From NCBI RefSeq assembly GCF_007830545.1, contig NZ_VLLF01000007.1:124001-188000 (forward strand): DNA of 64,000 nt. Direction: 5' to 3'. How positions within the stretch are numbered: the first letter of the stretch is position 1; every line of letters starts with the position of its first letter. Below, piece after piece: positions 44,479 through 53,883 of this stretch. The notes under the pieces were generated by a model. It was not told where the DNA came from. It saw only the letters and a list, made by a program, of their open reading frames with translations, and searched no databases. Source of the DNA: Roseibium hamelinense (GTDB lineage: Bacteria; Pseudomonadota; Alphaproteobacteria; Rhizobiales; Stappiaceae). The position numbers and the translations under genes are program-made.

Positions 44479-45018
44479 ATGCTTCAGGGACTGAAAGCAC
44501 TACCGAAGGGATTGTCGATGCGCCCGGCACGCCCGGTGGACGCGGCGTTTGTCCGGAAACTCGTCGACGACCGCTACACCGACCTGAAAAGCCATCCAAA
44601 CCTTTCGCGTGATCAGTACGAACACCTCATGGAAATGCAGGTGATCGCACAGAGCAACGGGTACGGGTCTGCCTATCCAAATGCGATCTATCTGGTGATC
44701 GAGAAGAACGGCCAGCGGATCGGATCCCTCACGCTGGATTGGGAAGGCGGCAGCGCGCATGTCGTGTCTCTCGGTTTCGTCAAGAAAGCGCAAGGCAAGG
44801 GATATGGCCAGGTAGTTGTTCATGCCCTGAAGGAGGCATGCGTTCAATCGAAATGCCCGCTATCGGTCACTTGCTGGACGCAGAATCTGGGTCTCATGAC
44901 CTATCTGAAAATGAACGGGTTTAAAGCGGAACCAGCGGAGCCGGACGCGGCCCAAATCCGCCTGTACTGGGTGCCGGCATCCGGCGCGCCGGCGAGAGAA
45001 CCCGCGACGCCTGCCTGA
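44479..45018 (+). CDS. GNAT-family acetyltransferase-like protein
   Basis: The 179-residue protein matches the GNAT fold: an N-terminal helix-rich region, the strand AIYLVIEKNGQRIGSLTL, the core strand AHVVSLGFVKKAQGKGYGQVVVHAL with the acetyl-CoA loop (QGKGYG), and a final NLGLMTYLKMNGF helix. The last 20 residues are Pro/Ala-rich. It is read toward the phage tail-collar gene, which lies on the opposite strand. The substrate is unknown. Confidence 0.85.
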   Translation: MLQGLKALPKGLSMRPARPVDAAFVRKLVDDRYTDLKSHPNLSRDQYEHLMEMQVIAQSNGYGSAYPNAIYLVIEKNGQRIGSLTLDWEGGSAHVVSLGFVKKAQGKGYGQVVVHALKEACVQSKCPLSVTCWTQNLGLMTYLKMNGFKAEPAEPDAAQIRLYWVPASGAPAREPATPA

Positions 45019-45094
45019 CGACAGCCGCGGATCCTTGGCAAGCGCCACAGCAAAAAACTGCGGCCCTTGCAATCTTCAAGACCGCGAACAGGCC

Positions 45095-45706
45095 TCAAGT
45101 TCTGGATGGATAAATGCCTGAAATGCAGATACACCAGTTCACGGCCTGGACCGGCTGCATGATCGAGAACGCCTGCCCTCCTCCCGTCGAGCCTATTGCG
45201 GCAACCAAATCGAGAGACGACGTTGTGGAAGCTCCGGACAGCGCTACTGTTGTTCCGGCAAAATCCTTGGGAACATAGGCTGGCTGCGGCGCGCCGAAGG
45301 CCGGTCCCGCTCCGATATAGTCTCCGTCGCTTGGTATCGCTTTTGTCCCCTGCGTTGTTGAGGCACGGAATTCAGTTTGGCTTACCACTGATTTGGAGTC
45401 AGTTATGAAGTTGTGGTTGTGAACAGGCAGTTCCAGCATATTGAGTGCTTTGTATTCTTGTCCAACTTGGTCGCCGAGGCGCCAGAGTGAAAACCCCGGC
45501 TGTTGCCCGTAACCAACCGGTGCGCGCCCTCTCAACTCGGGCAGGGCGAAAACGGTTCGCCCGTCGCCGCCATAGGCTGTTCCAAGCAACGAGTACAGGG
45601 CGGTGTTTTGTGATATCGACACCAATTGACCAGAGCAAAACGCAAAATTGCGCGGCGCAAATCCGAATCCAAGGCATGCAAGCATGCCCAAATACTGGTC
45701 TTCCAT
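45095..45706 (-). CDS. Phage tail-collar (microcystin-dependent-like) protein
   Basis: The 203-residue protein starts with the tail-collar segment GMLACLGFGFAPRNFAFCSGQLVSISQN and TALYSLLGTAYGGDGRTVFALPELRGRAPVGYGQ, and ends with PVQAVNWCICISGIYPSR. These match the Mdp/tail-collar family found both in phage fibres and as stand-alone bacterial genes. A GGGAG ribosome site precedes the start. Its partner appears to be the DUF6916-like gene at 46.0 kb. Confidence 0.88.
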   Translation of the reverse strand: MEDQYLGMLACLGFGFAPRNFAFCSGQLVSISQNTALYSLLGTAYGGDGRTVFALPELRGRAPVGYGQQPGFSLWRLGDQVGQEYKALNMLELPVHNHNFITDSKSVVSQTEFRASTTQGTKAIPSDGDYIGAGPAFGAPQPAYVPKDFAGTTVALSGASTTSSLDLVAAIGSTGGGQAFSIMQPVQAVNWCICISGIYPSRT

Positions 45707-46030
45707 TGTTTATCTCCCGATGCGCTCCGCCTTCACCGGCTTTTGAGCTGAACCTGAGGGGAGGCGCGGGCCTGCCGCGCCCTATGATTGCACGGCCATG
45801 GCAGGCCGCAGAAAGACTTGAAACAATCCGCCTTGTGCGATGTCCAAGACGGCAGATGTCCCCACGTTCCGGAAAACCCTTGTCAGCGGTGGTCTCCGCC
45901 AAGTGGCTCCGGTTTCTGTTTGCCGGTCTAGAGCATCGGGCGATTAGATGAAATCGCCCAAAGATGCTCGACCACTTCAAGAGCGATCAGCTTTGGGCGT
46001 GAAATCAATCCCGATTTAACGCCCGCTGAT
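45707..46030. other. Intergenic region between tail-collar and DUF6916-like genes, 324 nt
   Basis: It carries the long inverted repeat at 45931-45969. No gene is supported; an antisense open frame covering part of it has no recognised domain. Confidence 0.45.
45931..45969. repeat. Long palindrome with a 15-bp interrupted stem, possibly a dispersed intergenic repeat
   Basis: GAGCATC-GGGCGATT pairs with AATCGCCC-AAA-GATGCTC across a 6-nt loop; the right arm carries a 3-nt bulge. It begins after TCTA, a context seen in dispersed palindromes of alphaproteobacteria. It lies inside the intergenic gap, so it can fold in transcripts from either side. Confidence 0.7.
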
Positions 46031-46390
46031 CTAGTTGAAACAGACTTCGAGATAGGCGTCTTTCAGCCCAAGTTCGGGTGGCAAAACGCGCGTCACGAGA
46101 AGCGGCCCGAGACTGCCGAAGCCTTCCTTCCGGATCATGTCCGACCCGAGGCCCGCGATATCCTGAAACTCAGGTCCGCCTTTGAACAGAACAGAGAATG
46201 GCATGCGCGCATGTCCGGGCAACCGGGCATGATCCTCGTTTTCCGTCACACTGACCAGAACAACGCTCTGGGCATCCTGGCCGGATACTATTTCAAACTC
46301 CGTCCCCACATGGTCCTTGAAATGATCGGCCGCCACGGCCGCCATATCCCTATCGCCTTCCCAAGGGGCGGTTTTGTCATCGTCAGGCAT
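46031..46390 (-). CDS. DUF6916-like small protein beside the tail-collar gene
   Basis: From the ATG at 46390 (GGAGAG ribosome site, 6-nt spacing) the protein has 119 residues, with FKDHVGTEFEIVSG, VLVSVTENEDHARLPG and ARMPFSVLFKGGPEF segments. This pattern is found in small genes next to tail-collar genes and matches the family I know as DUF6916. The function is unknown. It is read in the same direction as the tail-collar gene. Confidence 0.7.
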   Translation of the reverse strand: MPDDDKTAPWEGDRDMAAVAADHFKDHVGTEFEIVSGQDAQSVVLVSVTENEDHARLPGHARMPFSVLFKGGPEFQDIAGLGSDMIRKEGFGSLGPLLVTRVLPPELGLKDAYLEVCFN

Positions 46391-46441
46391 GCAAACTCTC
46401 CATCTGGTTGAAAGCATGGATTATGCACGCAAAAAGGCGTT

Positions 46442-46693
46442 GTGCGAGGAGTATTTGCTTCCCCAGAGAGTTCCGCCCTGACTGGAAGGTCTCGTCTCCA
46501 GCGCACCAACAACTCCTGCTCGGATGGGGGCGAAAAGCTGAAGGAATGGATTGAGGGGCTGGTGGACCAGGCCCCGAGGCTGGCAATGGTGATGAACCGA
46601 GGCGTTGCGCGGGCGGCAGGGTTTGATCCAGATGCGCGCAAAGAAGTGATGGGCCCGTATGGGGCGTATGAGTGGAAAGCGGAGTTCTTGTGA
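46442..46693 (+). CDS. Phage-like small ORF, probably a remnant
   Basis: The last 50 residues (EKLKEWIEGLVDQAPRLAMV, then GPYGAYEWKAEFL) look coding and end in a TGA that overlaps the ATG of the next gene (TGATG, at 46691-46695), a sign of translational coupling. The N-terminal part from the TTG at 46442 is doubtful, and the true start may be inside. The family is unknown. It belongs to the decayed mobile element ending at the tRNA-Thr gene. Confidence 0.45.
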   Translation: MRGVFASPESSALTGRSRLQRTNNSCSDGGEKLKEWIEGLVDQAPRLAMVMNRGVARAAGFDPDARKEVMGPYGAYEWKAEFL

Positions 46694-47112
46694 TGGCGTT
46701 TTGCAGGTTTTCGGATGAGGACTACGGGTGCGACCTTTACATCTATGAGGATACGGATGGAGGGTATGTGACGCACGTGGCAAGCTTTCGGTATGATTGG
46801 AAGCCGCCGAAGCCCAGCCCGTATGATTTTGATTACATGAAGAAGGCGCATGAAAAGACGTGGAAGGCGCAGCTCAAGAAGTATCATGAGAAGCTGAAGC
46901 ACGCGCGGCAGGTCACGATTGGATTGCCGTTTGACGGGCATACGTTCTGGGATGAGGATGTTGAAGAGGTGATTGAGAGGGTCGTGCTGCTGCACGACCT
47001 CGGATATCAGGTGCCCGAGTGGGTGGTGACGGCCCTGAAGAATGAGCAGGAGGATATAGATCGGGCGACGGAGGCGCTGGAGACAGGGCAGAGCCCGATC
47101 TGGGAATTGTAA
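46693..47112 (+). CDS. Phage- or element-derived protein of unknown function
   Basis: The 139-residue protein starts at 46693 with MAFCRFSDED. It is rich in Tyr, Trp, Lys and Glu (YMKKAHEKTWKAQLKKYHEKLKHARQVTIG) and has a short helical C-terminus. The residue composition and short overlapping neighbour suggest a phage origin. It carries no recognised motif. Its codon and base bias (G- and A-rich plus strand) differ from the genes around it. Confidence 0.6.
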   Translation: MAFCRFSDEDYGCDLYIYEDTDGGYVTHVASFRYDWKPPKPSPYDFDYMKKAHEKTWKAQLKKYHEKLKHARQVTIGLPFDGHTFWDEDVEEVIERVVLLHDLGYQVPEWVVTALKNEQEDIDRATEALETGQSPIWEL

Positions 47113-47137
47113 AGGGGAGGCAGAAGCCTCCCCTTTT

Positions 47138-47440
47138 TCATTCGAGGCCTCGATCGCGACGGATTTTCTGGAGATCGCGCTGGTATTGACGCTCGCGCTC
47201 GCGGTCGCGAAGCTGGCGCTCGCGCTCTTCGTTCATGCCTTGGACCACGGAACCCCAGCCCCCGCTTCCGGTGGAATTTGAGCGCAGGTTCTGGTTTGTG
47301 ATGGTGATCATGTCGTTGGAGGGGCCGCCTGTGCAGATGACGGTGCCGTCGTTGTAAGTGGTGCAGTTGTATTGGCCGGCGATAGCCGGCCCAGAGGGGG
47401 TGAGCAGAAGGGCGGCGGCGAAAAGGGCAGGGGTGCGCAT
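47138..47440 (-). CDS. Small exported protein with charged C-terminus
   Basis: From the ATG at 47440 the protein has 100 residues: a signal peptide (LFAAALLLTPSGPAIAG), a small domain with two Cys (YNCTTYNDGTVICTGG), then a strongly charged tail of Arg, Glu and Asp (RERERQYQRDLQKIRRDRG). The upstream in-frame part is Pro-rich and not needed. Its stop lies 26 nt from the preceding plus-strand gene. Function unknown; it may be element cargo. Confidence 0.6.
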   Translation of the reverse strand: MRTPALFAAALLLTPSGPAIAGQYNCTTYNDGTVICTGGPSNDMITITNQNLRSNSTGSGGWGSVVQGMNEERERQLRDRERERQYQRDLQKIRRDRGLE

Positions 47441-47631
47441 GAGTGCAGCCTTTCGTGTGGGTGCATCCTTAGAGTGTGCGGTTTGGCCGGGGATTTCAAG
47501 GGGAGGGTTGGGGGGCAGACTCGAAATACCTGCAGGCGGAGGCGGTGCGGGGGAGGTGTTGCTTGGTGTGGGTGCCGAGAGCTCGGGCCTTGCGGCAGTG
47601 GGACTTGCCGGATTTGGCGGTGGTGTAAAAC

Positions 47632-48105
47632 GTGCAGGCCGCACATTTGAGGCCGGAAGAGGGGATGGCGAAATGGGCTTGTCCGACGTGGGTCTGGGCG
47701 GGTAAGGACGGGGACAAGGACGATCCCGCCGATGACCTCGTTTTCTTGAAGGAAGATGGTGAAGAGTGGGATCGATGGATCATGCGGGGACGGATGCTCA
47801 AGCCGTCGCAGGCGGCAAAACTGGACCGTCCGGTGTTGCCGTATGATTTGAGGCACACGTTCGCGACGATGGCGACACGGAAGGGCGTTCACCCGGCGAC
47901 GCTGCAGAAGATGATGGGGCATTCAAATATTGAGATGACGATGCGATACGTGCATGCGAATGAGGCAATGGTTCAGTCTGCGGTTGAAATGATGGATGAA
48001 GATAATTGTGCGGGGAAGGGCGGGACGGCAGCCCAGAGGACGGCGAAAAATGGCACAGGTCAGGCACACTTGACGGGTATATCCGCTCCGCCGGGGTTGG
48101 AATAG
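47632..48105 (+). pseudogene. C-terminal fragment of a tyrosine integrase
   Basis: The recognisable part begins around 47730 and includes LPYDLRHTFATMATRKG (second catalytic Arg), MMGHSNIEMTMRYVHANEAMVQ (catalytic His and Tyr). The N-terminal arm-binding and core-binding domains and the first catalytic Arg are missing, and no continuous frame upstream supplies them. The fragment reads toward the 3' end of the tRNA-Thr gene 56 nt away, the usual place of an integrase in a tRNA-targeted element. It is therefore a remnant of a prophage or genomic island. Confidence 0.82.
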
Positions 48106-48160
48106 ATTGAGATTTTGGCGTTACGTAATTGTATTGTTTATGTTTTTAGGCGGGGAAGTA

Positions 48161-48235
<75 letters not shown>

Positions 48236-48584
48236 GATGTGCAATTCAGTCATCAATATCGCGCGGGCGAGGGGGACTAAAATGCTGTTGCCGGTAAGCG
48301 GTGCCGACCGGAATGAGGCGGCTTTTGCCACACTTGTTTTCATCACGCAAGCGGTTGATGTGGCTTTTTTACGCTTTGGGGTGCGCTTCCCGGCAGGTCT
48401 GCCGATAGAAGCCCCTCTGCGGGCTTTCAAAGGGCCAGAGAGGCACCTTTGCGACGCCGTTTGCAAGCAGATCATTTGCGGGCTGGTTTGTGGATAACCT
48501 CTACGGCTTGATGGGGGATAGTGCTTGGCTGCGGAATTGGGTATCTAAAACCGACACGGATTCACAGGAGGGAGCGACGGGCGC
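48236..48584. other. Intergenic region between tRNA-Thr and the murA cluster, 349 nt
   Basis: A weak hairpin (AAGCCC/GGGCTT, 48409-48426) lies here without a U-run. Open frames in this stretch have no coding character. I see no second RNA gene. Confidence 0.45.
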
Positions 48585-48755
48585 ATGACTGAACAGGATG
48601 ACCGCGCAAACATCGATGGCAAAATCAGCGCCAAGTCTGCTCAAGCCTCTCAAAAGCAAGATAAAAGCATGTCCCGTGAAGACCGTCTTGCACAGGCTTT
48701 GAGAGCGAATTTGAAACGCAGGAAAAGCTCCGCAAAAAAGACCTCCGCCAAATAG
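48585..48755 (+). CDS. Small basic protein upstream of murA
   Basis: A 56-residue frame starts with ATG at 48585 after CAGGAGGGAGC. The N-terminus is polar (MTEQDDRANIDG) and the C-terminus is rich in Lys, Arg, Ala and Ser (LAQALRANLKRRKSSAKK). Small proteins with the ALRANLKRRK type motif precede murA in many alphaproteobacteria, to my knowledge; the function is not known. It may bind nucleic acid or a ribosomal site, which is inference from charge only. Confidence 0.65.
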   Translation: MTEQDDRANIDGKISAKSAQASQKQDKSMSREDRLAQALRANLKRRKSSAKKTSAK

Positions 48756-48914
48756 GCTGAGGCCGCAGGGCCGCATTTGCAACTGCAGTGGACCGGCTTG
48801 CGCTGCTTGCCTTGCATGAGCCACATCTTGCGTGTAGATCGCGGCTCTGATTGGTTTAGGCGTCGGGCATCGCCGTCACGGGCACGCTTTTCAAAGCGCG
48901 GTAAGGTGGGATTA

Positions 48915-50204
48915 ATGGACATCATCAAGGTTACTGGCGGCAACGAACTTAACGGTATTATTCCGATCTCCGGCGCGAAGAATGCGGCGCTTCCCCTTAT
49001 GATTGCCTCACTTCTTACCGATGAGACGCTGACACTGTCGAATGTGCCACGCTTACGCGATGTGGCCCAGCTCACCCATATCCTTTCCAACCACGGCGTC
49101 GACTATGCCGTGAACGGCAAACGCAACGGCCAGCACCAGCTGGAGGGCCAAACGGTCAACCTGACGGCGCGCGAGATCGTCGACACTACCGCGCCCTACG
49201 AACTGGTTTCGAAAATGCGCGCCAGTTTTTGGGTGATTGGTCCGCTCGTGGCGCGCATGCGCGAGGCGCGGGTGTCGTTGCCTGGTGGTTGCGCGATCGG
49301 AACGCGTCCAGTCGACTTTTTCATCGACGGCCTGTCGGCGCTGGGCGCGGATATCGAGATTGAGGGCGGCTATGTGGTTGTCAAAGCGCCAAGCGGTCTG
49401 AAAGGGGCGCGTATCGAGTTTCCCCGTGTGTCGGTCGGCGCAACGCATACCATCATGATGGCGGCCGCCCTCGCTCAGGGGGAAACCGAAATCGTCAATG
49501 CTGCCCGGGAGCCCGAAGTGGTGGATCTGGCAAAATGTCTGAAAGCCATGGGCGCCAAGATCGAGGGAGAGGGCACGTCGACAATCAGGATCCAGGGTGT
49601 GAAGCGCCTGCATGGCGCGCATCATGCGGTCGTCCCGGACCGCATCGAGACGGGCACTTACGCAATGGCGGTTGCCATGACAGGAGGTGATGTTCTGTTG
49701 CAGGGCGCCCGCGAAGACCTTTTAGACAAGGCCCTTGAAACATTGCGGCAGGCAGGGACGGAAATCACGCAAACCGATGCGGGCATCAAAGTTTATCGGA
49801 ACGGCAATGGAATTCAGCCGGTTGATGTGACGACCGAGCCGTTTCCAGGGTTCCCCACAGATCTGCAAGCCCAGTTTATGGCGCTGATGACAAAAGCTGG
49901 CGGTTCCAGCCAGATCACCGAGACCATCTTTGAAAACCGGTTCATGCATGTTCAGGAGCTTGCGCGCCTCGGTGCCAAAATCCATGTCGACGGACGCACG
50001 GCCACGATTGACGGAGTTTCGGAGTTGCGCGGGGCTCCGGTCATGGCAACGGATCTGAGAGCATCCGTATCGCTGGTAATCGCCGGGCTTGCGGCAGAAG
50101 GCGAAACCACAGTCAGCCGGGTGTATCATCTCGATCGCGGATTTGAGCGGCTTGAAGACAAGTTGACCAATTGCGGCGCAATAATCGAGCGGATCAGCGC
50201 CTAA
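48915..50204 (+). CDS. murA: UDP-N-acetylglucosamine 1-carboxyvinyltransferase MurA
   Basis: The ATG at 48915 gives 429 residues, close to the usual length. It opens with [20 protein letters not shown], contains [14 protein letters not shown] and [15 protein letters not shown], where the Cys is the phosphoenolpyruvate-binding residue that fosfomycin modifies, and ends with [13 protein letters not shown]. It makes the first committed precursor of peptidoglycan in the cytoplasm. An upstream in-frame start at 48777 lies within poor sequence and is not used. Confidence 0.96.
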   Translation: MDIIKVTGGNELNGIIPISGAKNAALPLMIASLLTDETLTLSNVPRLRDVAQLTHILSNHGVDYAVNGKRNGQHQLEGQTVNLTAREIVDTTAPYELVSKMRASFWVIGPLVARMREARVSLPGGCAIGTRPVDFFIDGLSALGADIEIEGGYVVVKAPSGLKGARIEFPRVSVGATHTIMMAAALAQGETEIVNAAREPEVVDLAKCLKAMGAKIEGEGTSTIRIQGVKRLHGAHHAVVPDRIETGTYAMAVAMTGGDVLLQGAREDLLDKALETLRQAGTEITQTDAGIKVYRNGNGIQPVDVTTEPFPGFPTDLQAQFMALMTKAGGSSQITETIFENRFMHVQELARLGAKIHVDGRTATIDGVSELRGAPVMATDLRASVSLVIAGLAAEGETTVSRVYHLDRGFERLEDKLTNCGAIIERISA

Positions 50205-50377
50205 AGACCGCCCGAAGATCTGGGCTGTTCCTTTGACGGGCGCAGCCGTCTCATTGCAAAAATCTGAAATCCCGGCTAGGGGATCGCTCTTGGAAAAACA
50301 GACAAGAGCGCCGAAGGAGTTGGGCCATCTGGCCATATCCCGACGCCTTGAAACCAGTTTGGATTGGGGAATAGATC

Positions 50378-50824
50378 TTGACGGCTTCAGACCAGCTCAA
50401 ACTAGCGGCACTTGACGCGGAAGACTTGCAAGTTCTCTCGGCTTATTTGCAAGATGCAGTGATGATGGTTGGCGACATCCGCTACCTTCCTGCTGAAAAC
50501 AAGGCAGTTTTCATCATGAACCGTTTCGTTTGGGAACGGCCGGAAGACAAGCGGACGAAAACACATGAACGGCGGCGCACTGCGCTTGCCTTCACACAGG
50601 TCAATGCGATGAAAGCGGCTCAGATTCGGCAGGATGCCAAGGATGGCGTGCTCGAGCTGCTGGCCATCCGTTATGAAGCGGTGGACGAGCCGTCTGGCCA
50701 TATTCAGTTGGATTTTGCTGGCGGCGGGTCAGTGCGCCTTGATGTAGAATGTATTGAGGCACAATTAGCAGACCTCGGCGCTGCGTGGTCCACGCCGAAC
50801 AAGCCTGCGCATGACCTTGACTGA
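50378..50824 (+). CDS. DUF2948 family protein
   Basis: The 148-residue protein shows the typical DUF2948 opening (LAALDAEDLQVLSAYLQDAVMMVGDIRYLP) and segment NRFVWERPEDKR. The family is found almost only in alphaproteobacteria, next to hisD, as here; the function is unknown. The start is a TTG, with GGGGA 7 nt upstream. Confidence 0.9.
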   Translation: MTASDQLKLAALDAEDLQVLSAYLQDAVMMVGDIRYLPAENKAVFIMNRFVWERPEDKRTKTHERRRTALAFTQVNAMKAAQIRQDAKDGVLELLAIRYEAVDEPSGHIQLDFAGGGSVRLDVECIEAQLADLGAAWSTPNKPAHDLD

Positions 50825-50870
50825 TCGCCCGCCGCTTTCCGAGATGTTTGAATACTGTTAGGAGCTCGTT

Positions 50871-52166
50871 TTGTCCCGACGTCTGTCCACTCAAGATGCC
50901 GACTTTGATATCCGTTTTGCTGAACTTCTTGGTGCGAAGCGGGAGGTATCCGAAGACGTTGATCAGGTCGTGCGCGAAATCCTGGATAATGTGCGCATCC
51001 ATGGTGACGGTGCGCTTGTCGAGTACACGAAGAAATTCGACCGGTTGGAAGCGTCCTCGGTTGATGACCTGGTTGTAACCGACCGAGAGATGGATGCAGC
51101 ACTCGAGAAGGTGCCGCTCGATACCCTGAACGCGTTGAAGTTGGCGGCGGACCGGATTCGAGCGCACCATCAAAAACAGCTGCCAAAAAACGACCGGTAT
51201 AAAGACCATTTGGGCGTAGAACTCGGTTCCAGGTGGACGGCGATTGAAGCCGCGGGTCTCTATGTTCCCGGCGGTTTGGCCAGTTACCCCAGCTCGGTTC
51301 TGATGAATGCAATTCCGGCGGTGGTTGCGGGCGTCGAGCGGATTGCCATGGTCGTGCCAAGTCCCGGCGGGATATTGAACCCGCAGGTCCTGGCAGCAGC
51401 CCACATCGCAGGTGTTTCCGAAATTTATCGGATCGGTGGCGCCCAGGCTGTTGCAGCTCTTGCGTATGGAACCCAGTCGATCGAGCCTGTGTCAAAAATT
51501 GTTGGACCGGGCAACGCCTATGTTGCGGCGGCGAAGCGCCGGGTGTTTGGTACCGTCGGCATCGATATGATTGCCGGACCGTCCGAAGTGCTGATCATCG
51601 CAGATGGCCACAGCAATCCTGACTGGGTTGCGGCCGACCTTCTGGCGCAGGCTGAACATGATCCGTCGGCTCAGTCCATCTTGATCACAAATGACGAGCC
51701 GCTTGCAGACGCGGTTGCTCAGGCCGTTGAACGCCAACTGACAACCCTGCCGCGCCAGGACGTAGCCCGGGCAAGCTGGCAGGATTTCGGTGCAATTATC
51801 TGCGTAAAAACCCTTGAAGAAGCCATGCCGCTTGCGAACCGGATAGCTGCCGAGCATTTGGAACTTGCAGTTGCCGACCCGGAAAAACTCCTTGAGAAGG
51901 TCAGAAATGCGGGGGCGGTGTTCCTGGGGCATCATACACCGGAAGCAATCGGCGACTACGTTGGTGGGTCGAACCACGTCTTGCCAACCGCTCGGTCTGC
52001 GAAATTTTCTTCGGGTCTATCGGTTCTCGATTTCATCAAAAGGACATCAATCCTCAAGTGTACACCTGACAGTCTTCGGGCTTTGGGCCCAGCGGCGATC
52101 ACTCTTGGTGAAGCTGAGGGGTTGACGGCGCACGCACGATCAGTAGCGATAAGGCTCAATCTCTAA
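50871..52166 (+). CDS. hisD: Histidinol dehydrogenase HisD
   Basis: The 431-residue protein carries AAGLYVPGGLASYPSSVLM, KIVGPGNAYVAAAKR, IDMIAGPSEVLIIAD, AEHDPSAQSILIT and TPEAIGDYVGGSNHVLPTA motifs, with the Zn- and substrate-binding His residues. It performs the last two oxidations of histidine synthesis. The start is a TTG at 50871 with TAGGAG upstream. It is followed by the UPF0262 gene and phosphatase gene in the conserved order. Confidence 0.96.
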   Translation: MSRRLSTQDADFDIRFAELLGAKREVSEDVDQVVREILDNVRIHGDGALVEYTKKFDRLEASSVDDLVVTDREMDAALEKVPLDTLNALKLAADRIRAHHQKQLPKNDRYKDHLGVELGSRWTAIEAAGLYVPGGLASYPSSVLMNAIPAVVAGVERIAMVVPSPGGILNPQVLAAAHIAGVSEIYRIGGAQAVAALAYGTQSIEPVSKIVGPGNAYVAAAKRRVFGTVGIDMIAGPSEVLIIADGHSNPDWVAADLLAQAEHDPSAQSILITNDEPLADAVAQAVERQLTTLPRQDVARASWQDFGAIICVKTLEEAMPLANRIAAEHLELAVADPEKLLEKVRNAGAVFLGHHTPEAIGDYVGGSNHVLPTARSAKFSSGLSVLDFIKRTSILKCTPDSLRALGPAAITLGEAEGLTAHARSVAIRLNL

Positions 52167-52185
52167 AGAGGGGTAGACGCCTGAC

Positions 52186-52686
52186 ATGGACGAGGTGCGC
52201 GACGAGACCACGCAAACTGCTGGCGGCAAATTGGTGGACGTCATTCTCGACGAGGCGTCGATTGCCCGATCCACACCGGATGTGGAGCATGACCGGGCCG
52301 TTGCGATCTATGATTTGATCGAGGAAAATCATTTCCAGCCGGTTGGCCATCCGGTTGCGGAATACGTGTTGCGTTTGTCGGTTATCGAAAAGAAGCTGGT
52401 GTTTGAAATCCGGGATGGTCGCGGCGAAGCCGTGGTCACACATGTTCTTTCCCTGTCGCCCTTGCGCAAGATCGTCAAGGACTACGACATGATCTGTCAA
52501 AGCTACTACGAAGCCATCCGTCACGCCACGCCCAGTCAGATCGAGGCAATCGATATGGGACGGCGCGGTGTGCACAATGAGGGATCAACGATCCTGATGG
52601 AGCGCTTGGACGGAAAAGTTACGGTCGATATGCCGACGGCCCGCAGGCTGTTTACCCTCGTCTACGCATTGCACTGGAAGGGCTGA
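52186..52686 (+). CDS. UPF0262 family protein
   Basis: The 166-residue protein matches UPF0262: [26 protein letters not shown]-like [19 protein letters not shown], and [22 protein letters not shown] with the family-typical tail ending [10 protein letters not shown]. The function is unknown. It lies 19 nt after hisD, and is followed by the phosphatase gene 5 nt later, in a probable operon. Confidence 0.9.
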   Translation: MDEVRDETTQTAGGKLVDVILDEASIARSTPDVEHDRAVAIYDLIEENHFQPVGHPVAEYVLRLSVIEKKLVFEIRDGRGEAVVTHVLSLSPLRKIVKDYDMICQSYYEAIRHATPSQIEAIDMGRRGVHNEGSTILMERLDGKVTVDMPTARRLFTLVYALHWKG

Positions 52687-52691
52687 CGCGG

Positions 52692-53144
52692 GTGGCCGGG
52701 CCGGGCACACGTCCGACGGCGGTTCTTTTTGCTTGCGGCATGAATGCCGTGCGCTCTCCCATGGCTGCCGGTATCACAGAGAAGCTGTTTCCCGGACAGG
52801 TTTATGTGCGGTCTGCTGGAGTCAGGCAAGGAAAGCTGGATCCGTTCGTTGACGCCGTGATGGCTGAAATTGGCATAGACATGAGCAGTCACTATCCGAA
52901 AACTTTCGAAGAGCTGGATGAATCCGGTTTCGATCTGGTTGTTACACTCGCGCCGGAGGCTCACCACAAGGCGCTTGATTTGACCCGAACCGAAGCTGTG
53001 GACGTCGAATACTGGCCAACAATGGATCCAACGCTTGCCAGCGGCAGCAGGGAGCAAATTATGGATTCTTACCGGTCCATCCGGGATCAGTTGATGATGC
53101 GCATCAAAAAGCGATTGAACTGGACACCGCCGCCAAGCGGGTGA
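52692..53144 (+). CDS. Low-molecular-weight protein tyrosine phosphatase/arsenate-reductase-like protein
   Basis: The 150-residue protein has the P-loop CGMNAVRSPM (C-x5-R) near residue 15, as in the LMW phosphatase/ArsC family, then AGITEKLFPGQVYVRSAG and YWPTMDPT, where the Asp of DP may be the general acid. The start is GTG at 52692, 5 nt after the UPF0262 stop. Whether it acts on phosphotyrosine or arsenate cannot be told from the sequence. Confidence 0.88.
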   Translation: MAGPGTRPTAVLFACGMNAVRSPMAAGITEKLFPGQVYVRSAGVRQGKLDPFVDAVMAEIGIDMSSHYPKTFEELDESGFDLVVTLAPEAHHKALDLTRTEAVDVEYWPTMDPTLASGSREQIMDSYRSIRDQLMMRIKKRLNWTPPPSG

Positions 53145-53175
53145 TACGCGGTGCCGGTTTGAACCGGGAGTTGAA

Positions 53176-53782
53176 ATGTCCGAGCCTGTAGCGCCAATCC
53201 GAACACAGCGGCTTTTGTTGCGTCCCTTTGTGCACAGCGACGCGGATGCCTTGTTTGATTACCAGTCGCTGGAGGAGGTGGCCCGCTATCACTACTGGGA
53301 ACCGCGGACCAGGGAAGAGATCCATCGGAAGTTGGACGACTGGGTGGAGATGAACGCGCTCAGTGGCGAGGGAACGCTGGGGTTCGCCATTTGCCGTGCG
53401 GACGGGGGCGGTCTGATCGGCGATATCTCCTTGCGGATTACCAACGCCGAGGCCGGCCAGGCGGAAATCGGTTTCTCGCTGCATCCAGGCCGTCAGGGCA
53501 AGGGCTATGCATTTGAAGCCGCGTCCGCTTTCCTGGAATTCGGATTCGGAACCCTGAAGCTTTTTCGGTCGATGCGACGCGCGTAACAACGGCTCCTGGA
53601 AGTTGATGGAACGCCTGGGAATGCGGCGCGAAGCGCATTTTAAGGAACATGCTCTTTTCAAGGGCAGTTGGGATGAAGAGTACTATTACGCGCTCTTGGC
53701 GCGCGAATGGGCAGCGGGCAACTGTCAAACCGCGTTTTCGACTGCGGTTGCAGAGCCTGGAACGTCTTTCAAACAGCCCTAA
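53176..53782 (+). pseudogene. GNAT-family acetyltransferase gene broken by a frameshift
   Basis: Frame one (53176-53586) is a clear GNAT N-terminus (RTQRLLLRPFVHSDADALFDY, AEIGFSLHPGRQGKGYAFEAA) that stops at TAA 53584-53586. Coding continues in another frame from about 53573 (CDARNNGSWKLMERLGMRREA, then YYYALLAREW) to a stop at 53780-53782. Relatives have R-V-F-A-T-C-D-A-R-N, where here only 4 nt separate CGG from TGC, so about 8 nt may be lost. The downstream 70 residues carry the acceptor-site end. The gene sits between the phosphatase gene and infA. Confidence 0.8.
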
Positions 53783-53883
53783 GAGTTTTCTCGGATAGGT
53801 TTGAAAGAATGGTTCACTTTCGAAGTCTAATCCGTTAGGTTCCGCGGCACCCGCGGGTTAGCCCGCAATATTCAGGATAAAAT

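Noticed and set aside
45399..45980. Antisense frame of 193 codons over the tail-collar gene
   Set aside because: It is the shifted-frame shadow of the tail-collar coding sequence, with Arg- and Pro-rich nonsense residues.
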